Positions 1-8,927 of a stretch of DNA of 64,000 nucleotides are shown here, piece by piece. Within the stretch, counting starts at the first letter, position 1, and every line of letters begins with the position of its first letter. The stretch lies in contig DASQKY010000042.1 of NCBI GenBank assembly GCA_035630295.1, positions 186,001 to 250,000 of the forward strand, given 5' to 3'. Both the position numbers and the translations under genes were made by a program. The notes under the pieces are model-generated. The model made no database searches. It saw nothing but the letters and a program-made list of their open reading frames with translations, and was not told where the DNA came from. The DNA is from Acidimicrobiales bacterium. GTDB taxonomy: Bacteria; Actinomycetota; Acidimicrobiia; Acidimicrobiales; Iamiaceae.

Positions 1-1162
1 GGGCGTGGCGGTCATAGGCCCAGCCCGGGCCCCGGAACACGAAGCCCAGGCGGTCCGACCAGGTCTCCGACCGAGCCACGTCGCGCAGGATGTCGACGTG
101 CTCGTGGGTGGCGATGCGGGCCGGGTTGAAGGTGTCCACGTTCTTGGTCAGGCCGTAGGTGACGGGCTCGCCCTCCCGCTCGAAGGTGCCGAACAGCCGG
201 TCCCAGAGGATGAGGATGCTGCCGTGGTTGCGGTCCAGGTACTGCCGGTTGCTCCCGTGGTGCACCCGGTGGTGGGAGGCGGTGTTGAACACCTCCTCGA
301 CGGGGCCCAGCTTGGGGACCGCCTCGGTGTGGATCCAGAACTGGTAGATGAGGTTGACGCCGCGGGCCGTCTCGATCACCGCCGGGCGGACGCCCAGCAG
401 GCTCATCACCCCGTAGGGCACGAACATGCCGAAGACGTCGGCCACCGGTTGCCGGAGGGCGGTGGAGAGGTTGTAGCGCTCGCTGGAGTGGTGGACCACG
501 TGGATGGCCCACAGCCACCGCGTCTCGTGCATGAGCCGGTGGTTCCAGTAGTAGATGAAGTCCCAGGCCAGGATGGCGCCGGCCACCGCCAGCGGCCCGG
601 TGCCGAGGTCGCGCCGGGCCCCGTGGCGCGACCACAGGCGCGTGGCGGCCGTGCGCGACGCCCAGGTGGTGGCTCCCGCCGTCACCCCGGCCGCCACCGC
701 GGTGGCGCCGGCCGAGGAGGCCACCTTCCGGGCCAGGCGGGCCATGCGCCGCCGCCGGTCGCGCCCGGGCGGGAGCTCGCCCTCCCCCGGGGGGGCGAGC
801 TCGGCAGCGCCGGCCGCCTCGTCGCCGCGGGCCGGGGGGAGGGTGCCGGCCTCGGGCAGGCCGTCGGTGCCCCGGCGGGCCAGCACGTCGGCCACGGTGG
901 TGACGGCGGCGGCCCCCACGGCGGTGGCCACCAGGGCCTTGCCGTAGCGGCCCTTGCCGGGGACCACGGGCGAGAGCACCTTCCCCAGGGCGAGGGGCAC
1001 GACCAGGCTGCCCACGCCCATGGACAGGCTGGCCAGCGTGTCGCGCCGCTCGTAGTCGCCGGCGCTGGGGGGCCGGCCGGCGGCGGCCTGGCGCTTGAGG
1101 TAGAGGTGCTCGGCCCCCATGCTCCCGAAGTAGAACGGGATGGCGGCGACGGTGAGATCCAC
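1..1162 (-). CDS. Sterol desaturase / fatty acid hydroxylase family protein (3' end outside window)
   Basis: Membrane di-iron hydroxylase of the fatty acid hydroxylase superfamily, which oxidises lipid or sterol chains in the membrane. The three histidine clusters are visible: NHRLMH near residue 207, HVVHHSSE near 222 and HHRVHHGSN near 295, the last followed by YLDRNHG, a family hallmark. About 190 residues precede the first cluster; they hold hydrophobic segments and a charged, Pro/Gly-rich linker, longer than in minimal members. The GTG start at 1162 is chosen because GGGGG lies about 6 nt upstream. The gene runs off the left edge after 387 codons, so the C-terminus is unseen. The family is clear; the substrate cannot be told. 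Confidence 0.85.
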   Translation of the reverse strand, partial: MDLTVAAIPFYFGSMGAEHLYLKRQAAAGRPPSAGDYERRDTLASLSMGVGSLVVPLALGKVLSPVVPGKGRYGKALVATAVGAAAVTTVADVLARRGTDGLPEAGTLPPARGDEAAGAAELAPPGEGELPPGRDRRRRMARLARKVASSAGATAVAAGVTAGATTWASRTAATRLWSRHGARRDLGTGPLAVAGAILAWDFIYYWNHRLMHETRWLWAIHVVHHSSERYNLSTALRQPVADVFGMFVPYGVMSLLGVRPAVIETARGVNLIYQFWIHTEAVPKLGPVEEVFNTASHHRVHHGSNRQYLDRNHGSILILWDRLFGTFEREGEPVTYGLTKNVDTFNPARIATHEHVDILRDVARSETWSDRLGFVFRGPGWAYDRHA

Positions 1163-1230
1163 GGTGTCCCCCTGGTGAACGGACCGGCGTCCATGGTGCC
1201 ACCACCCGCCGCCCCGGACCCAGGGGCGCC

Positions 1231-2061
1231 CTAGGGGCGTCGCCGGGCGCCGAGGCCGATGAGGCGTTGGTAGACGGTCGGGGGCAGGCGGGCCAGCACG
1301 TCGATGGCGTGGCCGTCGGGGCCGATCATGGCCCGACGCTTGTCGAGCTGGACGGCCCGGACGATGACCCGGGCCGCCTTCTCGGGGCTGGTGATGAACA
1401 GCTTCTCGAAGTCCTGGCGAGCCTGCTCGGGATCGGAGCCGATGTCGACCAGGCTGGCGTGCATCCGGGCGTTGCGGGCGATGTTGGTCCTGATGCCCCC
1501 CGGGTGCACGGTGGTGGCCGACACGCCGCAGCGGGCCATGTCGAGCTCCAGCCGCAGGGCCTCGGTGAAGCCCCGCACCGCGAACTTGGCCGCGTTGTAG
1601 GCCGACTGCGAGGGGATGCCGATCAGCCCGAAGACGCTGGAGACGTTGACCACGTGCCCCTCGCCGGACGCCTTCAGGTGGGGCAGGAACGCCTTGGTGC
1701 CGTGGACGACGCCCCAGAAGTTGACGCCCATGAGCCACTCGATGTCCTCGTAGGGCATGGCCTCCACCGTGGCCCCCAGGGCCACGCCGGCGTTGTTGAC
1801 GACCAGGTTCACCCGCCCGTGGCCCTCCACCACGTCGTCGGCCCAGGCGTGGACGGCGTCGCGGTCGGCCACGTCCACCGCCGCGGTGGTCACGGTCACG
1901 CCCCGGGCCTGGGCCCGATCGGCCGTCTCGGCCAGGCCGGCCTCGTCGACGTCGGAGAGGGCGAGGTGGGCGCCTCGCCGGGCCAGGTCCAGGGCCAGGG
2001 CCCGCCCGATGCCGGAGGCGGCCCCGGTGACGGCGGCCACCCTGTCGTCGAAGTGCTTCAC
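1231..2061 (-). CDS. SDR family NAD(P)-dependent oxidoreductase
   Basis: Classical short-chain dehydrogenase of 276 aa. It has the cofactor motif TGAASGIG near residue 12, NNAGV near 90, and the catalytic Ser with YNAAK near 155. The tail after the Rossmann fold (FEKLFITSPEKAARVIVRAV) resembles SDRs annotated as acting on lipids or xenobiotics, but the substrate is unknown. The GTG start at 2061 is preferred over an upstream GTG at 2097 because GGAGG sits 8 nt before it. The gene follows the hydroxylase on the same strand across a 68-nt gap and is divergent from the next gene. The 280 nt between those two divergent starts show no recognisable element. Confidence 0.9.
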   Translation of the reverse strand: MKHFDDRVAAVTGAASGIGRALALDLARRGAHLALSDVDEAGLAETADRAQARGVTVTTAAVDVADRDAVHAWADDVVEGHGRVNLVVNNAGVALGATVEAMPYEDIEWLMGVNFWGVVHGTKAFLPHLKASGEGHVVNVSSVFGLIGIPSQSAYNAAKFAVRGFTEALRLELDMARCGVSATTVHPGGIRTNIARNARMHASLVDIGSDPEQARQDFEKLFITSPEKAARVIVRAVQLDKRRAMIGPDGHAIDVLARLPPTVYQRLIGLGARRRP

Positions 2062-2341
2062 CGGGCGACCTCCAGGTTCGGGGACCGGCCGGTGCACTCT
2101 GGCCGGGGTCGGCTCCCCGGGAAAATCGGGGGCGGGGCGCGCCCGGGGGCGCGTACGGTGCCCCGCACGGTCCGGTGACCGACCCGGGCGGTGACGGCGA
2201 GGCGCAGCCCCGTCATCGCCTGCCGGTCCTCACCGGATCCCGGGCACCCCCGGGGCGGACGCGGCCTCCCGCGCCGCGCCGCCACCGGGGCCCGGCCACC
2301 CGGCGGCCACCCGGCGGGCCCGGTGGCGCGACCATGGGCCG

Positions 2342-3268
2342 GTGACCGGCGAGCGGAGCGACGGTGGGTCGGTGGATGGTGGGGGGATCGGTCCGGGCGG
2401 GCCGAGCCCCGCCGGCGGGGGCGGCCCGGTCCGTGGGGGCGGGGCGCCACCGTGGCGCGTCGATGCCGGGCTGGCCCGGGAGCTGGCCGAGCTGGTCGGC
2501 TGGGACCCCGGCGACGGCCCCGGCGCCCTGGTGGCCGCCCTGGCCGCCCGGGTCCCGGCGGGGACGACGGCCAAGCTGGCGGCCGTGGCCGCCGGCCAGG
2601 TGCCACCGGGGGCCGACCCCGAGGCCATCGCCCGGCAGATCGTCACCGACCGGGTCGAGGGCCGGCCCACGCCGGCCTGGTCGTGCTGGGCCCTGTGCAC
2701 GGTCCTGGCCGCCCTGGTCGACACCATGGGCGGGGGCGGCGCCCGGGTCGTCGCCCTGCGCCGCATCGACGGGCGGGCCCCCGAGGTCGACCTCCACTCG
2801 GTGGTCCTCGTCCCCCACGCCGGGGCGACGTTGCTCTGCGACCCCTACTTCGCCGCCGTCGTGGGCGGTCCCGGCACCCCCCAGCGGGAGCGGGCCCACC
2901 TGGGGGTCTGGGCCCAGCGCACCGACGAAGCCGACGGCCGGTGGACCTACGAGGTGGGCCACGGGCGCTGGCGCCACCGGCTGCGCTACCGCGTGCTCGG
3001 GCCCGCCCTGGATCGGGGCGACGTGCGGGCCTGCTGCGCCATCTCGGTGGTCCACTCCGGGGTGCCCCCCACCCCGTTCGCCGGGCTGTGGCGGGACGAC
3101 CTGGCCGTCGACGCCCACACCCACAGCGGCGGGGGGTGCGCGGTGCGAGAGTGGCGGCGGGCCGGCCCCGACGCCGTGTGGGAGGGGGAGGTGACCCTGA
3201 CCGAGCACCCGGACTGGGCCGCGGCCACCGCCGATCTCGCCACCCGCACCGGCATCGCCGTGCGCTGA
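2342..3268 (+). CDS. Hypothetical protein with a possible NAT/transglutaminase-like Cys-His-Asp core
   Basis: Protein of 308 aa that I cannot assign to a named family. The first 35 residues are a low-complexity Gly/Pro segment, so the true start could be further in. The core shows WSCWALC near residue 115, DLHSVVLV near 154 and CDPYF near 167. Cys, His and Asp in that order and spacing recall arylamine N-acetyltransferases and papain/transglutaminase-like folds. No signal peptide or membrane segment is seen. The enzymatic role is inference only. It stands alone between a divergent SDR and a convergent secreted protein. Confidence 0.65.
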   Translation: MTGERSDGGSVDGGGIGPGGPSPAGGGGPVRGGGAPPWRVDAGLARELAELVGWDPGDGPGALVAALAARVPAGTTAKLAAVAAGQVPPGADPEAIARQIVTDRVEGRPTPAWSCWALCTVLAALVDTMGGGGARVVALRRIDGRAPEVDLHSVVLVPHAGATLLCDPYFAAVVGGPGTPQRERAHLGVWAQRTDEADGRWTYEVGHGRWRHRLRYRVLGPALDRGDVRACCAISVVHSGVPPTPFAGLWRDDLAVDAHTHSGGGCAVREWRRAGPDAVWEGEVTLTEHPDWAAATADLATRTGIAVR

Positions 3269-3273
3269 GCGGA

Positions 3274-3300
3274 GGGGCGACCGAGGCCCTCGGCCGCCCC
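3274..3300. terminator. Hairpin between convergent genes
   Basis: GGGGCGACCGAG pairs with CTCGGCCGCCCC around a 3-nt loop with one A-C mismatch. It lies between two convergent stop codons (3268 and 3306) and has no T-tract, as is usual in very GC-rich actinobacteria. It probably serves both directions. Confidence 0.6.
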
Positions 3301-3305
3301 CGTCC

Positions 3306-5108
3306 TCAGCCCGGCGTGGCGACGGGGCAGATCCGGGCCAGGGCCCGGGCCGCGGTCCGGAGCGGGTGGTGGCCGCTGGAGAGCCACCGGTTGGTCACCA
3401 CGGCGTGCTGGTCGCTCGACACCGGCACCTCGGCGCCGCAGGGGCGGCTGATGGCGGCCCGGACGCCGACGGCGGTGGCCTCGCCGGTGCGCCCGAAGGC
3501 CAGGGCGGCCCGGCGGGTGGCGGCGCCGTCGGACCCCTCGAGCCGGGCGGCCCAGTGGGCCACGCCGGCGGCGTCGCCGGCCCGCCCCAGGTAGGTCCGG
3601 TAGAGCAGCTCGGCCAGGCCCTCGGGGGCGCCACCGCTGTGGACCCCCGCCTCGGGGGTGGCGACGAGCCGGGCCAGCAGGTCCTCGGCGGCCAGGCCCC
3701 CGGCCAGCCGGCCGGCCCAGTAGCTGCGGCCCGACGGGTCGGCCGGCCGGTCGAGGACGGCGGCGTAGGCCTGGTCGACGACGCGGCCCTGGGCCTCGCC
3801 GCTGCGGGCCACGGCATCGGCCACGGCCGCCCGGGCGGCGCCGCGGTCGAGCCGGTCGAGCCAGTGGGCCAGGCCGCCGGCGTCCACGCCCCGGCCCAGG
3901 AGCACGTCGTAGGCCCGGCGCACGAAGACCTCGTCGTGGCTGACGACCCGGAAGGTGCGGGTCACCGGCTCGGCCGCCTCCCAGTTGTCGTCGCCGCCCT
4001 GGCTGGCGGTGACGGCGCAGGTCCCCGACCCCTCCAGGGTGACCTCGTCACCGTCGATGGAGCAGGCCCCCTCGGCGGTGAGGTCGACGGCCAGCTCCGA
4101 GAAGGCTTCGGCGGTGACGGTGAAGGGTGGGTCGCCCTCGATCCGGTCGGGGAGGGGATCGAAGTTGATGGCCTGGTCGGCCTGGGCGATGGTGAGGGTT
4201 CCCGAGAACGGGGTGGCCGAGGTCAGCTCCTCGTCCAGGGCGACCGACACGGCGTAGGTGCCGGCGTCCGTGGGGACGGTGGAGCCGCCGTCGTAGGTGA
4301 CGACGGTGTCGAGGCCCGAGGGGTCGGTGGTCACGGTGACCGGGCGGGGCGTGCCGTCGTAGGCCTGGTCCAGGCCGGTGACCGAGATGGTGGCCGGGCT
4401 GGCGTCGAAGCTGACGGTGAGGGGGGCCGGGGCCTTGTTGGGATCGGCGGCGACCGAGCCGGTCTCCTGGAAGTGGCCGTCCAGCGAGGCCGGGAGGACG
4501 TCGAGGAAGGGCTGGGGGAACCGGCGCCATCCGGCCAGGTTGGGAGGGTTGTCGGTGCGGAGCACGAAGTCGGGCGTGACGGTGAAGCTGACGTTGGTGC
4601 CCTCCTCGGCCACGCTGGCGTCCGCGACGGTGAAGGTGGCCACGGTGGTGCCCTCCGCCGGGGTGGACCACACGTGGCTGCCCGAGGTGAACAGGGCGTA
4701 GGACACGGTGGCCTCGACCCGGCCGGTGTCGGCGGCGTCCACGACGACCACCGGGTCGGCCACCTTGACGCGGTAGTTGCCCTGGGCGATGTTGCCCAGC
4801 TCGAAGGCGCCGGAGTAGGCGACCCGGGCCGCGCCGGTCGCGGCGTTGTACTGGGCCGAGGTGACGGTGGGGAACACGAACCCGTCGGCGGTCTTGGTGG
4901 CCGGGGCGGTGGTCGCCTGCGCCGGGGCCAGGCTGCTGCTGGTGAAGGCGTGGGCGGACACCTTCCAGGTCAGCCCGACCGGCACCGCGGCGCCGGAGGG
5001 CGCCGGGGCCGCGCCCACCAGGGCCGCCGCCGTGGCCAGGGCCAGGGCCAGCAGGGCGCCGAGGGCCCGGGGCGCCGATCGGCGGTCGGTGGGGTGCAGC
5101 ATGGTCAT
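3306..5108 (-). CDS. Secreted HtaA-like/MBG/DUF4214 multidomain protein
   Basis: Exported protein of 600 aa. Residues 1-41 form a signal peptide (basic start, Ala/Leu core, SGA-A cleavage). Residues about 46-200 match the HtaA pattern: LTWKVSAHAF at the start, then GFVFPTVTSAQYNAATG and a VVVVDAADTG strand. HtaA domains bind haem at the surface of corynebacteria. Two MBG/Ig-like domains follow (about 240-400; YDGTPRPVTVTTDPSG is typical of MBG). A C-terminal DUF4214 region has three repeats of the FVRRAYDVLLGR type. Two terminal Cys (PCG, ICP) are shared with the second DUF4214 protein here. The start has AGGAG 4 nt upstream. A DtxR-like box lies 39 nt before the ATG, which fits iron control. 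The haem ligand is inferred. Confidence 0.8.
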   Translation of the reverse strand: MTMLHPTDRRSAPRALGALLALALATAAALVGAAPAPSGAAVPVGLTWKVSAHAFTSSSLAPAQATTAPATKTADGFVFPTVTSAQYNAATGAARVAYSGAFELGNIAQGNYRVKVADPVVVVDAADTGRVEATVSYALFTSGSHVWSTPAEGTTVATFTVADASVAEEGTNVSFTVTPDFVLRTDNPPNLAGWRRFPQPFLDVLPASLDGHFQETGSVAADPNKAPAPLTVSFDASPATISVTGLDQAYDGTPRPVTVTTDPSGLDTVVTYDGGSTVPTDAGTYAVSVALDEELTSATPFSGTLTIAQADQAINFDPLPDRIEGDPPFTVTAEAFSELAVDLTAEGACSIDGDEVTLEGSGTCAVTASQGGDDNWEAAEPVTRTFRVVSHDEVFVRRAYDVLLGRGVDAGGLAHWLDRLDRGAARAAVADAVARSGEAQGRVVDQAYAAVLDRPADPSGRSYWAGRLAGGLAAEDLLARLVATPEAGVHSGGAPEGLAELLYRTYLGRAGDAAGVAHWAARLEGSDGAATRRAALAFGRTGEATAVGVRAAISRPCGAEVPVSSDQHAVVTNRWLSSGHHPLRTAARALARICPVATPG

Positions 5109-5146
5109 CGATCTCCTGATGGGTTCGTCGCCTGAGCCACCCAGGC

Positions 5147-5168
5147 GTGTAAGGCTTGCCTATCACAC
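5147..5168 (-). promoter_or_regulatory. DtxR/IdeR-like iron box upstream of the HtaA-like gene
   Basis: The plus-strand core TAAGGCTTGCCTATC agrees with the actinobacterial iron-box consensus TTAGGTTAGCCTAAC at 11 of 15 positions and contains the palindromic AGGC-TT-GCCT. On the minus strand it includes a plausible -10 (GATAGG), so a bound repressor would cover the promoter. It lies 39 nt from the HtaA-like ATG and 111 nt from the divergent ATG at 5279. A closely related element precedes ahpC at 43027-43048. Confidence 0.6.
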
Positions 5169-5278
5169 GACGGTGGGCGGCCGGCAAACCTGACCCCCAC
5201 CTGAAAGGGCAATCTGCACGGCCCGTGCGAGTTGCCGTACGCTCATGGCGCACGTCACACCACTGGAGGGCCGTGACA

Positions 5279-6916
5279 ATGAGCGTTCTGACCACCGATG
5301 CCCCGAGCCCGGATCACGCCGACGGCGAGACCGGGACGGCGGGCCCCCACCTCGGCTGGGCCGTGGCCGGCCTGTCCGCCGGGGCCGCCGCCATCCACTT
5401 CGCCATGGTGCCGGGCCACGCCGACGGCAGCCTGGTCGACCCCATCGGCTTCGCCGTGGTCGGCTGGTTCCAGCTCCTCGTGGCCGCGGCCATCATGGCC
5501 GACCGGGCCGGGCGCAACCTCTACCGCGTGGCGGTGGTGGGCAACCTGGCCGTCCTGGGCCTGTGGCTCTGGAGCCGCACCGCCGGGCTGCCGGTCGGGT
5601 CCCACTCGGGCACGGCCGAGGACTTCGGCACCGTCGACGGCATCACCGCCCTCCTGGAGGTGGGCGTGATCCTGGTGGCCGCCCGCATCCTGCTGGCCCC
5701 CGCCGGGCAGCGGGTGGCCCGGGGCCGCATCGCCCCGGTGCTGGCCGCGGTGGCCGCCCTGGGGCTGGCCACCACCGCCATCACCTCCACCGACGCCGCC
5801 GAGCACGGCGGCGCCGACCACGGCCACGGCGAGGAGGCGGCCGCCGGCCACGCCCACGGCGAGGACCCCGCGGCCCACACCACCCTCATGACCGAGATCG
5901 ACCAGAGCCGCTGCGACGAGGGCTTCAACATCCCGGCCTACTGGGAGGAGACCAGCTACCTGGGCATCGACACCTACCAGGGCGGGGCCATGGCCGGTGA
6001 CGAGCACGCCCACGACAGCGCGGGGGCGACCGCCGAGCCCGACCCCACCGAGGGCAAGGGCTCGCCCGACCTCGACCGCCTCGTCGGCCTGACCACCCTC
6101 GCCTCCGGCGGCGAGATCGCCGCCGCCCAGCTGGTGGCGGCCCTGGGCGAGGTCGACGACGAGACCTACGACGCCTGGCTGTGGTGGCTCCGCAGCTCCG
6201 GCACCGTCGGCGGCAGCCACGAGCACGCCGCCTCCGCGGCGCCCGGCGACTCCGGCGGCCACGGCGGCCACGCCGGCCCCCAGCCGTGGGCGGCCATGAC
6301 CGATCCGGCCCAGTGCGCCCAGCTCGAGGACGAGATCGACCTGGCCCGCGAGACCGCCCTCCGCCACCCCACGGCGGCCGACGCCGTCGAGGCCGGCTAC
6401 ATGCGGGTCACGCCCTACGTGGCCGGCATCGCCGCCCACTACATGAACTTCGACCTGGTCGACGGCACCTTCGACATCGAGGGGCCCGAGATGCTCCTCT
6501 ACGACGGCAACGAGCCCGACGCCCACATCGTCGGCCTGAGCTACTACATCAACCAGGAGGGCACGGCCGAGCCCACCCAGGGCTTCACCGGCGCCAACGA
6601 CCACTACCACCGCCACGTCGGTCTGTGCGTCGGTGCCGGCGGCGTGATCGGCGACAGCACCACCACCGAGGAGGACTGCGCCGCTCGGGGTGGCACCAAG
6701 GCCAACGGCTCCAAGGGCTGGATGGCCCACGCCTGGGTGGTGCCCGGCTGCGAGAGCCCGTGGGGCGTGTTCAGCGCCGCCAGCCCGACCCTCGACGGGG
6801 CCCTGCCCGAGGAGTCGGGCCAGAACGACGGGGGCTGCTCGGCCAGCGGCGTCCGCCAGCGCTACGACATGGGCGAGGCGCTGGCCACCGAGCCCATCAG
6901 CAACGACGGGGGCTGA
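5279..6916 (+). CDS. Histidine-rich membrane protein with conserved C-terminal extracellular-type domain
   Basis: Unrecognised protein of 545 aa. The N-terminal ~170 residues hold about five hydrophobic segments (first near 25-45, last ending TTAITST). A His/Glu-rich linker follows (DHGHGEEAAAGHAHGED), like metal-sensing loops of ZIP or CDF transporters, with a second His-rich stretch near 315-340. The last ~230 residues are soluble and contain AHYMNFDLVDGTF, GNEPDAHIVGLSYYI and HYHRHVGLCVG, plus several Cys. This suggests a metal-binding outer domain. The ATG at 5279 has GGAGG 9 nt upstream; a GTG at 5273 is too close to it. The gene is divergent from the HtaA-like gene and shares its 170-nt intergenic region with the iron box. 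Metal handling is inferred. Confidence 0.75.
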   Translation: MSVLTTDAPSPDHADGETGTAGPHLGWAVAGLSAGAAAIHFAMVPGHADGSLVDPIGFAVVGWFQLLVAAAIMADRAGRNLYRVAVVGNLAVLGLWLWSRTAGLPVGSHSGTAEDFGTVDGITALLEVGVILVAARILLAPAGQRVARGRIAPVLAAVAALGLATTAITSTDAAEHGGADHGHGEEAAAGHAHGEDPAAHTTLMTEIDQSRCDEGFNIPAYWEETSYLGIDTYQGGAMAGDEHAHDSAGATAEPDPTEGKGSPDLDRLVGLTTLASGGEIAAAQLVAALGEVDDETYDAWLWWLRSSGTVGGSHEHAASAAPGDSGGHGGHAGPQPWAAMTDPAQCAQLEDEIDLARETALRHPTAADAVEAGYMRVTPYVAGIAAHYMNFDLVDGTFDIEGPEMLLYDGNEPDAHIVGLSYYINQEGTAEPTQGFTGANDHYHRHVGLCVGAGGVIGDSTTTEEDCAARGGTKANGSKGWMAHAWVVPGCESPWGVFSAASPTLDGALPEESGQNDGGCSASGVRQRYDMGEALATEPISNDGG

Positions 6917-6950
6917 GCAGCCCCTCTCCGGCGGCCGAGGGGGCCGGGCC

Positions 6951-7238
6951 CTAGCCGGTCCGGCCCTCGGCCTCCCGGGCCGCCATGCGGGCCCGGACCT
7001 CGGGCCGGCGCAAGGGCGGCACCGTCTTGGGCGGCTGACGTCGGTCGGGCAGCTGGGCCAGCAGGTGGCCGGTGGCGTGGGCCACCGCGGCCACCGCCTC
7101 GTCGAAGGCCTCCTGGGTGGCGGGCGTGGGGGCTCGCACCCCGCTGACCTTGCGCACGTACTGGAGGGCGGCGGCGTCGATCTCCTCGGCGGTGGCCGGA
7201 GGTTCCAGGCCCCGCAGGGTGGTGATGTTGCGGCACAT
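6951..7238 (-). CDS. DUF2277 family protein
   Basis: Small protein of 95 aa starting MCRNITTLRGLEPPA, the hallmark of DUF2277, with the family block AALQYVRKVSG at about residues 24-34. Members are short, soluble and of unknown function; the conserved Cys2 and Arg3 after the start Met are present. No good Shine-Dalgarno sequence is seen; GAGGCT lies 6 nt before the ATG and may be a -10 of a leaderless transcript. Its stop lies in a GC-rich imperfect hairpin (about 6932-6972) that may end this gene and the convergent upstream one. Confidence 0.85.
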   Translation of the reverse strand: MCRNITTLRGLEPPATAEEIDAAALQYVRKVSGVRAPTPATQEAFDEAVAAVAHATGHLLAQLPDRRQPPKTVPPLRRPEVRARMAAREAEGRTG

Positions 7239-7296
7239 GCCCCCAGCCTCGCAGCCGCGACGCCGGTCCGCGCCCCCGGGGCCCGACGGGCCGGTG

Positions 7297-8175
7297 TCAG
7301 CCCCGCCCGAGGTCGGCGGTGGGGGCGATGGCCCGCTCGCCGTAGGCGGCCAGCGACGCGGCCGGGTCCGAGAGGAAGGCGAAGGACGGCACCACCACCC
7401 GGTCGACGCCCAGGGCGGCCAGCTCCTCGGCCGCCCCCACCGGGTCCTCGCCCATGAGGCCGGCGCTGCCGGCCGTCACCTCGAGGTCGTCGGGGTCGCG
7501 CCCGCAGGCCACCGCGGTCTGCCGGGCGATGTCGATGAGCTCCCCCAGGTCGCCCTTGCCGGGGAAGAAGCCGTCGCCCAGGCGCCCGGCTCGCTCGGCG
7601 GCCCGGCGGCTGTGGCCCCCGACGTGCACCGGCACCCGCCCGCGGGGCGGCTTCGGGTTGACGCTGGCCCCGGTGAAGCGGACGTGCTCGCCGGCGTGCT
7701 CGGCGTGGTCGCCGTCCCACAGGGCCCGCATCACCGCCACGTACTCGTCGGTGCGGGCACCGCGCCCCTCGAAGGGCACGCCCAGGGCGTCGAACTCCTC
7801 CCGGAGCCAGCCCACCCCGATGCCCAGCTCCACCCGGCCGCCGGCCAGGGCGTCCAGGGTGGCCAGCTCCTTGGCCAGGATGACCGGGTTGCGCTGCGGC
7901 AGGATCAGGATGCCGGTGCCCAGGTGGATGCGCTCGGTGACCGCCGCCACCCAGGTGAGCCAGATCAGGGGGTCGGGCAGGTCGGTCTCCGCGGCCATGA
8001 CCATCTTGCCGGAGCGGTCGTAGGGGTACTCGCTCTGGTAGCCGTCGGGGAAGATGACGTGCTCGACGGTCCACAGCGACTCGAACCCGGCCGCCTCGGC
8101 GCCCTGCGCCAGCTCGACCAGCCCGTCGCGGCCCGCGAAGCGCATGGTGTTGGAGAAGACGATCCCGAACTTCAC
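7297..8175 (-). CDS. LLM class F420-dependent oxidoreductase
   Basis: Luciferase-like monooxygenase-fold protein of 292 aa. It has TVEHVIFP near residue 35, RIHLGTGILILPQRNP near 86, the GRVELGIGVGW strand near 117, and a late block GDGFFPG. The pattern fits the F420-using TIGR03619-type subgroup rather than bacterial luciferases. The GTG start at 8175 has GGGAGG 4 nt upstream. It lies 32 nt downstream of the TetR gene on the same strand, so the two are probably co-transcribed and the enzyme is a likely regulated target. The substrate is unknown. Confidence 0.88.
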   Translation of the reverse strand: MKFGIVFSNTMRFAGRDGLVELAQGAEAAGFESLWTVEHVIFPDGYQSEYPYDRSGKMVMAAETDLPDPLIWLTWVAAVTERIHLGTGILILPQRNPVILAKELATLDALAGGRVELGIGVGWLREEFDALGVPFEGRGARTDEYVAVMRALWDGDHAEHAGEHVRFTGASVNPKPPRGRVPVHVGGHSRRAAERAGRLGDGFFPGKGDLGELIDIARQTAVACGRDPDDLEVTAGSAGLMGEDPVGAAEELAALGVDRVVVPSFAFLSDPAASLAAYGERAIAPTADLGRG

Positions 8176-8207
8176 GAGGCCTCCCGGAGCTCGACGGCCC
8201 GGCGACC

Positions 8208-8927
8208 CTAGGCCGCGGTGTCGGGGTCCCGCGGCCAGGTGCCCGTGGCGGAGACGCCCAGTCCCCGCAGCAGGGCCCGGATGCCCAGCTCGAAGTCCTG
8301 GGCCGCCTCGGTGGGGTCGAAGCGGTGGGTGAAGGTGCGGACGCCGAGCTCCGGGGCATCGGCCGGGGCGCAGTCGGTGCTGAGCAGGCGGGTCCGGTAA
8401 GCCTCGGGCCGCTCCCCCATCCGCTCCCGGTAGCGCACCTCGCCGGCCTCCTGGACGATGAAGCCCATGCTGAACCGGGTGATGGTGTTGGTCACCTGGG
8501 GGATGTCCTCGTCGGCCACGCCCGCGGCCCGGCACAGGTCGAAGGCGACCCGCACCACCTCGGCCCAGTTGCCCTTGGGGAGGGGCCGGCTGGCCACCAG
8601 GGGCGCCAGGTTGGGGTGCTCCAGGAGGACGCGCCGGTGGTGGAGGGCGACGTGGACCATGATCTCCATGGGCTCGGTCGGCAGGGGCTCGGGCACGGCG
8701 TGGAGCCGGGCGGCCTCGTGGTCGACGATGGCGTCGAACAGGGCGGCCTTGTCCTCGAAGTACCCGTAGACGGTCATGGGGTCGACGGCCAGGGCCCGGC
8801 CCAGGTTCCTCATGGTCAGGCCGTCGAGGCCCCGCTCGTCGATCACCGCGATGGCGGTGGCGATGATCGCCTCGCGGCTGAGGGTGCGCCGGTCTCTCCC
8901 TCGAGGCTCGGTGTCGCCAGTGGCCAT
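8208..8927 (-). CDS. TetR/AcrR family transcriptional regulator
   Basis: Repressor of 239 aa. The N-terminal helix-turn-helix (about residues 15-62) reads GLDGLTMRNLGRALAVDPMT then VYGYFEDKAALFDAI, the normal TetR pattern. The C-terminal half (MVHVALHHRRVLLEHPNLAPL, then a region near TNTITRFSMGF) resembles the TetR_C ligand domain of tetracycline-type regulators. The ATG has GGAGG 4 nt upstream. It precedes the LLM oxidoreductase and probably controls that pair. The 118 nt upstream contain an imperfect CATCGATG/CACATCGA repeat that could be its operator. Confidence 0.9.
   Translation of the reverse strand: MATGDTEPRGRDRRTLSREAIIATAIAVIDERGLDGLTMRNLGRALAVDPMTVYGYFEDKAALFDAIVDHEAARLHAVPEPLPTEPMEIMVHVALHHRRVLLEHPNLAPLVASRPLPKGNWAEVVRVAFDLCRAAGVADEDIPQVTNTITRFSMGFIVQEAGEVRYRERMGERPEAYRTRLLSTDCAPADAPELGVRTFTHRFDPTEAAQDFELGIRALLRGLGVSATGTWPRDPDTAA

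Noticed and set aside
3366-5135. Long plus-strand ORF opposite the HtaA-like gene
   Set aside because: Its translation is a Gly/Val/His/Asp-rich shadow with no domains; the opposite frame has a signal peptide and clear domains. Several similar long shadows occur in this GC-rich DNA (for example 55809-59876 and 16154-17176).
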